Notes: generated by a model from the letters alone, not told the origin. DNA of 6,876 bases from Oscillospiraceae bacterium (GCA_017480395.1 JAFVAS010000243.1:1-6876); one strand, 5' to 3'; counted from the stretch's first letter, positions 1 to 5,776 are shown. Numbers and translations are program-made.

Positions 1-365
1 CTCATCTTGGAGGTCTCGGCGCTGACGGTGACGGCGGCACAACCGTTCACCGGGATGGATTGATTGATGGTGAGGATATTTGCGCCGGAGGCGGCAAAAA
101 TACGCAGGATGGAGGAGAGCACGCCGGTCTCATCCCGGAGAAGGGACTGGAACGTGACGATATGTCCACTCATCATGTCGTTGAAGGGCATGACAGAATC
201 CTTGTATTTATAGAAGGCGCTGCGGCTGAGGCCCACCCGCTGGGCGGCCTCGTTGACGGTCTCCGCCTCCCGGGTCTCCAGCATGCGCTTGACCTGCACC
301 ACCTTGTGAAATACCTCGGGCAGCTTCTCCGCCTCCACGATGAAATATTTAGGGCGCTGCGTCAA
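1..365 (-). CDS. pheB: ACT domain protein PheB (UPF0735), 3' end cut by window edge
   Basis: The minus strand encodes 121 residues that run off the window edge; the family is about 145-150 residues, so roughly 25 are missing. Residues 6-65 carry the family-specific N-terminal part, including KYFIVEAEKLPEV and the helix-turn-helix-like stretch NEAAQRVGLSRSAFYKYKD (38-56). An ACT domain starts near residue 68 (HIVTFQSLLRDETGVLSSIL), with the ligand-loop type segment around ILTINQSIPVNG. ACT domains bind amino acids or similar small ligands. In Bacillus subtilis pheB lies next to pheA of phenylalanine synthesis, but its biochemical role is not settled. The start is TTG at 363-365: a GGAGG lies 9 nt upstream, an in-frame TGA lies a little further up, and no ATG or GTG lies between. 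The gene has its own promoter at 420-448 and diverges from the permease gene. Confidence 0.92.
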   Translation of the reverse strand, partial: MTQRPKYFIVEAEKLPEVFHKVVQVKRMLETREAETVNEAAQRVGLSRSAFYKYKDSVMPFNDMMSGHIVTFQSLLRDETGVLSSILRIFAASGANILTINQSIPVNGCAAVTVSAETSKM

Positions 366-419
366 CCCGATCCACCTCCCGTCCGTCTCTGGCGGTCATT
401 TGTATTTTTTCGCCCCCAT

Positions 420-448
420 ATCATAGCACAGTCCCCCTCCCTTTGCAA
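420..448 (-). promoter_or_regulatory. Sigma-A promoter of pheB with extended -10
   Basis: Read on the minus strand, TTGCAA (443-448) is followed by a 17-nt spacer and TATGAT (420-425). The spacer ends in TGC, giving the extended -10 form TGCTATGAT. Transcription should start near 413, leaving a leader of about 48 nt before the TTG start. Confidence 0.75.
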
Positions 449-486
449 GGGCGGCGGCGGGGTGAAAAGGGAGGTTTTCCGGCGGG

Positions 487-508
487 TTTGACGGGGCTTT
501 CAGTCAAA
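487..508. repeat. Inverted repeat in the permease upstream region
   Basis: TTTGAC (487-492) and GTCAAA (503-508) form a perfect 6-bp dyad around a 10-nt centre, ending 21 nt before the permease ATG. A smaller overlapping palindrome, GTCA-AAA-TGAC, covers 503-513. It could be an operator or a leader hairpin. I found no convincing sigma-A promoter for the permease here, so control by another sigma factor or a regulator is possible. Confidence 0.35.
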
Positions 509-529
509 ATGACGAAAAGGGGGTATCCC

Positions 530-1564
530 ATGAAATTCGACCACCGCAAGCTGCTGCTCCTGGCCCTCGCCGGGGCAATCATCCTCGTCCCGACGCTGCG
601 CACCGGGGTGCTCCCCCTGCTTCTGGCGCTGGTGCTGGCCATGGTGATGCAGCGGCCGGTGCAATGGCTCCGGCACCACCGCATCCCCCCGCCCCTGGGC
701 ACGCTGCTGCTGATGCTCTCGGTGCTGGCACCGCTGCTGGCGGCGGCCATCTGGGGTGTGCAATGGGCGCTGCGCTGGGCGGGGCAGCTGCCCGACCTGC
801 TGCCCGCCCTGAACACCCTGGAGGACACGCTGGACAACTGGCTCTACCGCCGGATCACCGCCCTCTCCCCCGCCGGACAGGCGATGCTGCGGCAGGCGCT
901 GGACGTGCTGATCGAGCGGCGGCAGCAGCTGTTCTCCGCCGCCCTGAGCTGGATCGGCAGCGTGGGCTCCGGCTGGCTGTCCGCTCTGCCCAGCCATCTG
1001 GCCGCAGGCGCGATTTTTCTCCTGGCCCTGTTCTTCTGCTGCGTGGGGTATCGGGAGCTGGCCGATCTGGGCCGCGTGCTGCTGCCCCCCGACTGGGTCA
1101 GCAAGGTGGAGAAGCTGATGGCCGCGCTGAGGGAACAGCTGAGCTGCTGGGCCAGGGCGGAGCGCTCGCTGGTGACGGTGATCTTCCTGGAGCTGGCCCT
1201 GGGGCTGGGGCTGCTGCGGATGAAGTCCTGGCTGCTCTTCGCGGCGGTGATCGCCCTGGTGGATCTCATTCCGCTGGTGGGCTCCGGGCTGATCCTGATT
1301 CCCTGGGCCGGACTGGTCTGGCTGCGGGGGGAACCGCTCCGGGCGCTGGGGATGGCATTGCTCTGGATGATGGTCTGGGGCACCCGCACGATGCTGGAGC
1401 CGAGACTGCTGGGAAAACGCCTGCAAATCCCCACCGCCCTCTCCTTCTGCGCCGCCCTGCTCGGGGCACGGCTCTGGGGGTTCCAGGGGCTGATCCTGGC
1501 CCCCGTCGGTGTAGCTCTTGGGGTGCGGCTGCTTCGGGAGCAAACGCTTGAGGACGCCGGCTGA
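530..1564 (+). CDS. AI-2E/UPF0118 family membrane protein, YtvI-like
   Basis: A 344-residue polytopic membrane protein. Hydrophobic segments lie near residues 7-20, 26-40, 56-80, 155-172, 213-230, 233-260, 269-284 and 303-333. A central extramembrane part (about 85-150) is rich in Gln, Arg and Leu. The family signature is at 243-259 (LVDLIPLVGSGLILIPW), followed by LEPRLLGKRLQIP at 289-301. The form DLIPxxGxGxxLIPW resembles the sporulation protein YtvI more than the PerM/TqsA branch, which usually has IPxxGP; this is a judgement from memory. AI-2E family members are membrane proteins proposed to move small molecules or ions; what this one carries cannot be told. ATG at 530 is preferred because AAAGGGGG (516-523) sits 6 nt upstream; an in-frame ATG at 509 has a poorer site. 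The gene is convergent with the PBP gene, with 23 nt between stop codons. Confidence 0.88.
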   Translation: MKFDHRKLLLLALAGAIILVPTLRTGVLPLLLALVLAMVMQRPVQWLRHHRIPPPLGTLLLMLSVLAPLLAAAIWGVQWALRWAGQLPDLLPALNTLEDTLDNWLYRRITALSPAGQAMLRQALDVLIERRQQLFSAALSWIGSVGSGWLSALPSHLAAGAIFLLALFFCCVGYRELADLGRVLLPPDWVSKVEKLMAALREQLSCWARAERSLVTVIFLELALGLGLLRMKSWLLFAAVIALVDLIPLVGSGLILIPWAGLVWLRGEPLRALGMALLWMMVWGTRTMLEPRLLGKRLQIPTALSFCAALLGARLWGFQGLILAPVGVALGVRLLREQTLEDAG

Positions 1565-1580
1565 ATCAGCCGACGTCCTC
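1550..1580. terminator. Shared hairpin between convergent genes
   Basis: Two 15-nt arms (1550-1564 and 1566-1580) pair around a single central base, with one mismatch; it reads C-A on the plus strand and G-U on the minus strand. The left arm is the last codons and TGA stop of the permease gene. The plus-strand tail AATTTCGTTA is only a weak U tract, and the minus strand has no U tract after the hairpin. I read it as a weak bidirectional terminator or RNA 3'-end stabiliser for the permease and PBP transcripts. Confidence 0.55.
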
Positions 1581-1587
1581 AATTTCG

Positions 1588-4413
1588 TTATCCCTCGGGC
1601 GGGGGCGGCGGAGCGGTGGGCTCCTCCCCGTCTCCGGTGATGTTGCCGATGATGTTATCGATGATCTCACCGAGGGTACTGCCCGGCTCGGTGACGGTCA
1701 CGGTGACGGTGGCGGTCACGGGCTCGGCGTACTCGGTGGCCTCGGCGTTGATGGTGATGATGGCGGTGCCCTCCGTTCCGATGGTCACGTTGCCCTCGCT
1801 GTCCACGCTGGCCACGGCGGGATTGCTGGAGGAATAGCTCAGCGCGCCGGCGGGATTGCCCTCGCCGTCCAGGCTCACCGCGCCGAGATTGAAGGCGCTG
1901 TCACCCACCTTGGCGTTGATGCTGCCGGGGGCCGAGATGGTCTGGACGCTCCAGAGCAGAACCTTGGCGGCCCACTCCTCGGTATGGAGGGTGCACTTGC
2001 CCTGGGCCCGCAGCCAGGAGAGCAGCTGATAGGAGTCCGCCGCGGTGACGGAGGCCGCCGCCTCGTCCCGGGCGTAGTCCAGCACAACCAACTCCTGCCT
2101 GGACTCCTCCGGGCAGTACTCTCCGGCCTGACGGAACATGCCGGTCTCCCCGATGGGATCGTCCTTGCAGACGGTGATGGTCACATGGCGGTCACAGTAC
2201 TCGCTGGGGGCGTCCCCGGCCACATAGTAGCCCTTGGCGGCGCAGCCCGCCTGGGAGCAGGCGTGGGTGGCCAGCTTGCCGCTCTTGGTGCAGTAGGTGG
2301 CGGTGACGATATCCAGATCGGTGTCGGTCAGGTCGATGTCCGGCTTGCCCTCCACCAGCTGGCTCATGACATCCTTCCAGAGGGTGATGGCCGGGTTTCC
2401 GGAGGCGTTGATCTTCTCCATCTTGTCGTAGCCGATCCACACCGCCGCCGTATAATAGCCGGTATAGCCGCAGAACCAGCGGTCATAGCTGTTGGTGGTG
2501 GTGCCGGTCTTGCCCGCGGCGGTGATGCCGTCCAGCTGGGCCTTGGTGCCGGTGCCCCGCTCCACAACGCCGGTGAGCAGGCGGTTCATATAGTAGACGG
2601 TATCCTCGCCCAGCACCCGCTGCCCGTCCTCGTCCATTCTCAGCACCTCATTGCCGTCGCTGTCGGTGACCAGGGTGTAGAGATGGGGCTTGATATAGAT
2701 GCCATTCCGGGCAAAGACGGAGTAGGCCCCCGACATCTCAAAGGTGGTGATGCCGTCGGTCAGGCCGCCCAGGGCCAGGGGGGACTCGGAGAGGTCGGAG
2801 TAGATCTTGCCGTTGGAGCCCTCCCGGTAGGCCACCAGCGTGCTGATGCCGAACTTGTTCTCCAGGAAGTCATAGGCGTTCTGAACCCCGATCTGGTCGA
2901 TGGTCTTGACGGCGCAGGTGTTCAGCGAGCGGAGCACGCCGTTATAGATCGTGGTCAGGCCGGAGTAGCTCCCGCTGGCGTTTCTGGGCCAGGCCGTGCC
3001 GTCGTCCCGCAGCTCCACGGGCGTGTCGTCCACGGCGGAATAGGGTGTGATCAGTCCGGCCTCGATGGCGGGGGCGTAGACCGAGAGGGGCTTGATGGAG
3101 GAGCCGGGGGGCCGGTAGCCGTCCACGGCGGGCACCCAGGCCCGGTTGACGCTCTTCTCCTTGTTCTGACCGATGGCGACCACCCGTCCGGTGGCGTTGT
3201 CGGTGACGGAGATGCTGCTCATCAGCGTCTCGCCGGTGGCGGACTTGAACTGGGCAAACCAGGCCGCGTCAGAGTAGACCTCGTCCACGATGGCCTGCAC
3301 ATTGGGATCATAGCAGGTGTAGATGGACAGACCGCCCTTGAAGATGACGTCGCTGGCGGTGGACTTGTCGTAGCCGTACTGCTCCATCAGGTCGCTCTGC
3401 ACCTGGGCGATGACCGCGTCGGCGTAGTAGGAGCGGATATCGCCGGTGTTGGTGCTGACGGTGGCGCTGAGGCTGCCGTCCTGAATGACGATGCGATCCG
3501 CCTCGGGGTGGTAGGAGTAGAGGGCGTTGCCCTCCTCATCCACCTCGCCGGTGGGCAGATAGCCCAGCTCCGCCAGGGTGTCGATCTCCCGCTGCTCGGA
3601 GATCATCTCCTGCTTGTACATCTGCTGGATGGCGGTGGCCGCCCGGCGGCGGTTGTTCTCCGTTTTGGTGAAGGGGTCGTAGAGGGAGGGGTTATTGGTG
3701 ACGCTGATGAGGCAGGCGCACTCCGCCAGATCCAGCTCTGAGACGTCCTTGGCGAAGTATTTGTTGGCGGCGGTATAGACGCCGTTGCACTGCCGTCCCA
3801 GGTAGATATAGTTGAAATAGAGCTCCAGCGTCTCCTCCTTGGTGTGGCGCTTGTCAAACTCCAGGGCGGTGAAGATCTCCAGCACCTTCCGCTTGACCGT
3901 CACCTCGTCCCGCTGGGAGATATTTTTGATGACCTGCTGGGTGATGGTGGAGCCGCCCTGCACATTCGCGCCGGTGAACATGTAGTACACCGCGCCCAGG
4001 GTGCGCCGCCAGTCCACGCCGTCATGCTCCCAGAAGCGCTTGTCCTCGATGGCGACGGTGACGTTGATCAGATCCTCCGGCAATTCATCATAGGTGACCC
4101 ACTTCCGGTTTTCCTGGGCATAGAGGGTCTCCCACTCCACCGGCTGCCCGGTGGCTGGGTCGGTATAGTAGATGACTGTGGACAAGCTGGGGTCATAGGC
4201 CGCCACATTCAGCGACGCCTGTGCCTCCTCTGCCTGGGGGACGATGACATCCTCCACATAGCTCTTGGCGTAGCCGAGGGCAAAGTAGGCGGTGACCGCC
4301 CCCAGCAGCACAACCGTCATGATAAGGATGAAGATCCATTTGAAAAACTGGAAGATGATAAAACCAACCAGGCGGGCACCTCTGCGCCGCCCGCGGTCCG
4401 TATTGTTTGCCAT
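1588..4413 (-). CDS. Class A penicillin-binding protein (bifunctional transglycosylase/transpeptidase, PBP1A type)
   Basis: A 941-residue protein that polymerises glycan strands from lipid II and cross-links stem peptides outside the membrane. The N-terminus is short and basic (RGRRRGAR), with a membrane anchor at about 16-46. The GT51 domain has the catalytic glutamate E123 in AIEDKRFWEHDGVDW, then GGSTITQQ (153-160) and KRKVLEIFTALEFDKRHTKE. The transpeptidase domain has all three motifs: S438xxK (SSIK), S496LN, and K635TG in AAGKTGTTTNS. After it come a region with about seven cysteines (708-807), an Ig-like BIG2-type domain (about 825-908) ending in VTATVTVTV, and an acidic, proline-rich tail. 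The start at 4413 is chosen for the AGGAGGT at 4424-4430 on this strand, 10 nt upstream; a longer in-frame reading from 4509 would begin upstream of the likely transcription start. The gene is convergent with the permease gene and divergent from the BofC-like gene. Confidence 0.96.
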   Translation of the reverse strand: MANNTDRGRRRGARLVGFIIFQFFKWIFILIMTVVLLGAVTAYFALGYAKSYVEDVIVPQAEEAQASLNVAAYDPSLSTVIYYTDPATGQPVEWETLYAQENRKWVTYDELPEDLINVTVAIEDKRFWEHDGVDWRRTLGAVYYMFTGANVQGGSTITQQVIKNISQRDEVTVKRKVLEIFTALEFDKRHTKEETLELYFNYIYLGRQCNGVYTAANKYFAKDVSELDLAECACLISVTNNPSLYDPFTKTENNRRRAATAIQQMYKQEMISEQREIDTLAELGYLPTGEVDEEGNALYSYHPEADRIVIQDGSLSATVSTNTGDIRSYYADAVIAQVQSDLMEQYGYDKSTASDVIFKGGLSIYTCYDPNVQAIVDEVYSDAAWFAQFKSATGETLMSSISVTDNATGRVVAIGQNKEKSVNRAWVPAVDGYRPPGSSIKPLSVYAPAIEAGLITPYSAVDDTPVELRDDGTAWPRNASGSYSGLTTIYNGVLRSLNTCAVKTIDQIGVQNAYDFLENKFGISTLVAYREGSNGKIYSDLSESPLALGGLTDGITTFEMSGAYSVFARNGIYIKPHLYTLVTDSDGNEVLRMDEDGQRVLGEDTVYYMNRLLTGVVERGTGTKAQLDGITAAGKTGTTTNSYDRWFCGYTGYYTAAVWIGYDKMEKINASGNPAITLWKDVMSQLVEGKPDIDLTDTDLDIVTATYCTKSGKLATHACSQAGCAAKGYYVAGDAPSEYCDRHVTITVCKDDPIGETGMFRQAGEYCPEESRQELVVLDYARDEAAASVTAADSYQLLSWLRAQGKCTLHTEEWAAKVLLWSVQTISAPGSINAKVGDSAFNLGAVSLDGEGNPAGALSYSSSNPAVASVDSEGNVTIGTEGTAIITINAEATEYAEPVTATVTVTVTEPGSTLGEIIDNIIGNITGDGEEPTAPPPPPEG

Positions 4414-4465
4414 TTGCAGTTGTACCTCCTGTGGTCGTTTCCGGCGCATGAAATAACGCGGCCGA

Positions 4466-4488
4466 AAAAAGGACAGCAGTTCCTTTTT
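4466..4488. repeat. Perfect 8-bp inverted repeat at the PBP transcription start
   Basis: AAAAAGGA (4466-4473) and TCCTTTTT (4481-4488) are perfectly complementary around a 7-nt centre. The dyad begins about 3 nt downstream of the PBP -10 element, so it spans the expected start site. It could be a repressor operator, or a hairpin at the very 5' end of the PBP mRNA. Its A-rich and T-rich arms also look like a weak bidirectional terminator. Confidence 0.45.
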
Positions 4489-4490
4489 AT

Positions 4491-4499
4491 ATTGTACCA
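4491..4499 (-). promoter_or_regulatory. Extended -10 promoter of the PBP gene
   Basis: On the minus strand TGGTACAAT is an extended -10 element (TG-n-TACAAT), itself preceded by TA. The sequence 17 nt upstream (TTTCTC, near 4514-4519) is a poor -35 box, which fits an extended -10 promoter. The start would be near 4484, giving a leader of about 70 nt. A TTGACA on the same strand (4504-4509) is only 7 nt from this -10 and cannot be its -35. Confidence 0.55.
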
Positions 4500-4537
4500 T
4501 AGCTGTCAAATCAGAGAAACCTTTTACCCATTATTTT

Positions 4538-4568
4538 TTGATTAATTTTCGGCCACAAAGGGTTAAAT
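4538..4568 (+). promoter_or_regulatory. Possible weak promoter of the BofC-like gene
   Basis: TTGATT (4538-4543) and TTAAAT (4563-4568) lie 19 nt apart, longer than ideal. It is the best sigma-A-like pair I find ahead of the gene. If the gene is sporulation-specific, a forespore or mother-cell sigma factor would be expected instead; I saw no convincing match to one. Confidence 0.25.
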
Positions 4569-4608
4569 CCTGTCACCATCGGGCAAACTGAATCCGGGTG
4601 ATACGATT

Positions 4609-4992
4609 ATGATGCACGATATGACAAACATGACCGATACGACAAAATCAACCAAAACGACGCGCTCTCCCCTGTGGTGGCTGCTGCCCGCCACGCTGCT
4701 GGCCCTGAGTCTGATTTTCCTCCTCGCCGCCATCTTCACACCGCGGAACAGGGTCACCGCCACGCCGGTGGATCGCCCCCTGGCCATCCAGTCCCCGGAG
4801 GAGGAGCCGGCGCATATGCTGGTGGTAGATGAGGGCGGACGGGTGTGCGTCTACCTCAACGATGAGCTGATGCTGACCACCGATATTCCGGTCTCCTCCC
4901 TGCCCCAGGCGGATCGGGACGCCCTTGCCCGGGGCATCGACGTGACCAGTCAACAGGAGCTGACCGCGCTGCTGGAGGATCTGGGCTCCTAA
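4609..4992 (+). CDS. Membrane-anchored protein with BofC C-terminal-like domain
   Basis: A 127-residue protein. Residues 1-19 are hydrophilic and rich in Met, Thr, Asp and Lys; a single membrane segment follows (22-43), then a short Pro/Glu-rich linker and a compact domain at about 69-125. That domain reads GGRVCVYLNDELMLTTDIPV, then SSLPQADRDALARGIDV, then TSQQELTALLEDLGS. This follows the BofC C-terminal pattern: a strand with G-x-V-x-V, then V-x-x-LP-x-x-D-x-x-x-L-x-x-GI, then EL-x-x-LLED. In B. subtilis BofC is exported into the space around the forespore and restrains pro-sigma-K processing through SpoIVB. This protein lacks room for the BofC N-terminal domain, so the same function should not be assumed. 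Start codons at 4609, 4612 and 4621 are all possible; GGGTGA (4596-4601) favours 4609 or 4612. It is divergent from the PBP gene. Confidence 0.8.
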   Translation: MMHDMTNMTDTTKSTKTTRSPLWWLLPATLLALSLIFLLAAIFTPRNRVTATPVDRPLAIQSPEEEPAHMLVVDEGGRVCVYLNDELMLTTDIPVSSLPQADRDALARGIDVTSQQELTALLEDLGS

Positions 4993-5024
4993 TTTCTGGA
5001 TGCAAAATTTGCTGCTCCTCCCTA

Positions 5025-5053
5025 TTGCATTTTTGCCCCGAGCGGGTTAAAAT
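5025..5053 (+). promoter_or_regulatory. Sigma-A promoter of the DUF1292 gene
   Basis: TTGCAT (5025-5030), a 17-nt spacer, and TAAAAT (5048-5053). The expected start near 5060 gives a leader of only about 20 nt, enough for the ribosome-binding site. No terminator with a good U tract is visible between the BofC-like stop at 4992 and this promoter, so read-through from upstream is possible. Confidence 0.75.
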
Positions 5054-5078
5054 AGGGTGCAAGAAGGAAGTGAGCAAC

Positions 5079-5372
5079 ATGAGCGAAGAATTTGGCGCCG
5101 ATTTCATCACCCTCACCGACGAGGAGGGCAATGAGTTCGAGCTGGAATATCTGGACACCGTGGAGTATGCGGGCAATACCTACATGGCCTTCTTCCCCAC
5201 CCTGGAGGAGGGCGCCGACGAGGACAGCGAGGACTATGGCCTGATCATCCTGCGCTGCGTCCCCGGCGATCCGGACGGCATGCTGGAGTCCGTGGACGAC
5301 GACGATGAGCTGAACGCCGTCTACGACCTCTTTATGGAGAGCCTCTTCGACGAGGAGGACGAGGACGACTGA
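5079..5372 (+). CDS. DUF1292 (YrzB-like) small acidic protein
   Basis: A 97-residue soluble protein with no signal peptide or membrane segment. It matches the DUF1292 pattern throughout: an opening FITLTDEEGNEFELEYLDTV, then YMAFFPTLEEG, then EDYGLIILRCV, then a helix ending ELNAVYDLFMESLFDEE. It is extremely acidic, with roughly 35 Asp/Glu residues, one Arg and no Lys. DUF1292 proteins are common in Firmicutes and have no established biochemical function. ATG at 5079 is chosen over an in-frame ATG at 5025 because AAGGAAG (5064-5070) lies 8 nt upstream, the family starts at MSEEFG, and 5025 is inside the -35 box. The gene is probably monocistronic, followed by the structured RNA region. Confidence 0.92.
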   Translation: MSEEFGADFITLTDEEGNEFELEYLDTVEYAGNTYMAFFPTLEEGADEDSEDYGLIILRCVPGDPDGMLESVDDDDELNAVYDLFMESLFDEEDEDD

Positions 5373-5398
5373 CCCCGCCGATCCGCAAAGCAGACAAT
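5369..5398 (+). promoter_or_regulatory. Possible promoter of the structured RNA
   Basis: CTGACC (5369-5374) and GACAAT (5393-5398) are 18 nt apart, each matching consensus at four of six positions. The -35 box overlaps the DUF1292 stop codon. The predicted start near 5405 coincides with the first base of the RNA closing stem at 5408, which is the main reason to propose it. The RNA might instead be processed from a DUF1292 read-through transcript, since no terminator separates them. Confidence 0.35.
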
Positions 5399-5407
5399 CG
5401 ACATCCA

Positions 5408-5619
5408 CAGATCAACCCTGCCAGGTGCGTGATGGCCTTTTTTATGGCCTACAATTCTTATATGGGCTGCTGAACATCTCGTCCGGTGGTTTGCAGGCCT
5501 CCCGGCCCACCCATACGGTGCGGTTGGAAGTTGGAAGCAGTAAAACCCGACGGAGGCGGCCCACCTGCAATTACGCAGGCACACGACCGGGTCACACGGC
5601 CATGGCGGGGGATGATCTG
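5408..5619 (+). ncRNA. Structured non-coding RNA, probable 6S RNA (ssrS-like)
   Basis: The stretch folds as a long interrupted rod. Closing stems pair 5408-5414 with 5613-5619 (7 bp) and 5416-5422 with 5604-5610 (7 bp, one G-U), separated by a 1x2 loop. Inside, 5432-5437 pairs with 5598-5603, 5482-5487 with 5586-5591, 5491-5497 with 5564-5570, and 5498-5502 with 5552-5556. An alternative small hairpin sits on the 3' side (CCTGC 5564-5568 with GCAGG 5575-5579). A closing stem, an open middle, a terminal stem and a 3'-side small hairpin are the layout of 6S RNA, which binds the housekeeping RNA polymerase holoenzyme. The order GCGGTTGG, GGAAGC, TAAAAC, GACG, small hairpin, GGGTCACA also resembles E. 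coli 6S RNA as I recall it. It has its own terminator, and no credible protein is encoded here. The length of about 212 nt is slightly above the usual 180-200. The 5' end is uncertain. Confidence 0.55.
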
Positions 5620-5623
5620 AACC

Positions 5624-5672
5624 AAACGCTCCGATGGATTCTTCCGAATCCCATCGGGGCGTTTCTTTTCTC
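5624..5672 (+). terminator. Strong intrinsic terminator after the structured RNA
   Basis: AAACGCTCCGATGG (5624-5637) pairs with 5651-5664 over 14 bp with one G-U. The stem continues ATT/AAT past one bulged C to a six-base loop (5641-5646). The 3' arm ends in TTT and runs into CTTTTCTC, a good U tract on the plus strand only. It separates the RNA from the PPIase gene. Confidence 0.87.
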
Positions 5673-5711
5673 TCCCAGAGCGGCAAAACAGGCAAAATCC
5701 GCCGAAAAGGC

Positions 5712-5740
5712 TTGCATGTTTGCGGGATCAGAGGTATAAT
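5712..5740 (+). promoter_or_regulatory. Near-consensus sigma-A promoter of the PPIase gene
   Basis: TTGCAT (5712-5717), a 17-nt spacer, and a perfect TATAAT (5735-5740). The start should be near 5747, leaving a leader of about 58 nt. This is the strongest promoter in the window. Confidence 0.88.
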
Positions 5741-5751
5741 ATTGTGTATTT

Positions 5752-5776
5752 TGTTGCAGGAGGAATATCCGCAACA
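5752..5776 (+). promoter_or_regulatory. 5' leader hairpin carrying an AGGAGG
   Basis: TGTTGC (5752-5757) pairs with GCAACA (5771-5776), and after a bulged A two further G-C pairs (5759-5760 with 5769-5770) close an eight-base loop. The hairpin is near the 5' end of the PPIase mRNA and contains AGGAGG (5758-5763), yet no start codon follows at usable spacing. It may stabilise the mRNA or act as a standby site for ribosomes. Confidence 0.4.

Noticed and set aside
500..1582. Long minus-strand reading frame opposite the permease gene (360 residues)
   Set aside because: It is a shadow of GC-rich coding sequence: very rich in Gln, Pro and Gly, no domain pattern, and it runs across the shared hairpin, while the plus strand has a clear membrane protein with family motifs.
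1984..3741. 585-residue plus-strand reading frame opposite the PBP gene
   Set aside because: Gly/Val/Ala/Asp-rich composition with no recognisable domain; the opposite strand encodes a PBP with all catalytic motifs intact.
4504..4509. Perfect TTGACA on the minus strand as the -35 box of the PBP gene
   Set aside because: It is only 7 nt from the TACAAT element and no -10-like hexamer lies 16-18 nt downstream; the extended -10 reading fits better.
3844..4545. 233-residue plus-strand reading frame over the PBP start and promoter
   Set aside because: It lies antisense to the GT51 domain and runs through the divergent promoter region; no domain pattern or good ribosome-binding site supports it.
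5001..5034. Possible terminator after the BofC-like gene (ATGCAA pairing with TTGCAT, then TTTT)
   Set aside because: The stem is only 6 bp with a loop of about 19 nt, and its right arm is the -35 box of the DUF1292 promoter.
5450..5463. TACAAT and TTATAT as -10 boxes for an RNA starting near 5460
   Set aside because: Neither has a -35-like hexamer at 16-18 nt, and a start there would drop the 14-bp closing stem that begins at 5408.
5523..5540. GGAAG...GGAAGCAG, reminiscent of the SRP RNA apical loop
   Set aside because: The SRP loop needs a closed GGAA tetraloop with the symmetrical internal loop beside it; the flanking bases here do not pair that way. It is a tandem GTTGGAA repeat.
5425..5739. 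104-residue plus-strand reading frame in the 5373-5804 gap
   Set aside because: It would cross the RNA stems, the strong terminator and most of the PPIase promoter; it has no family pattern, and the region is better explained as structured RNA.
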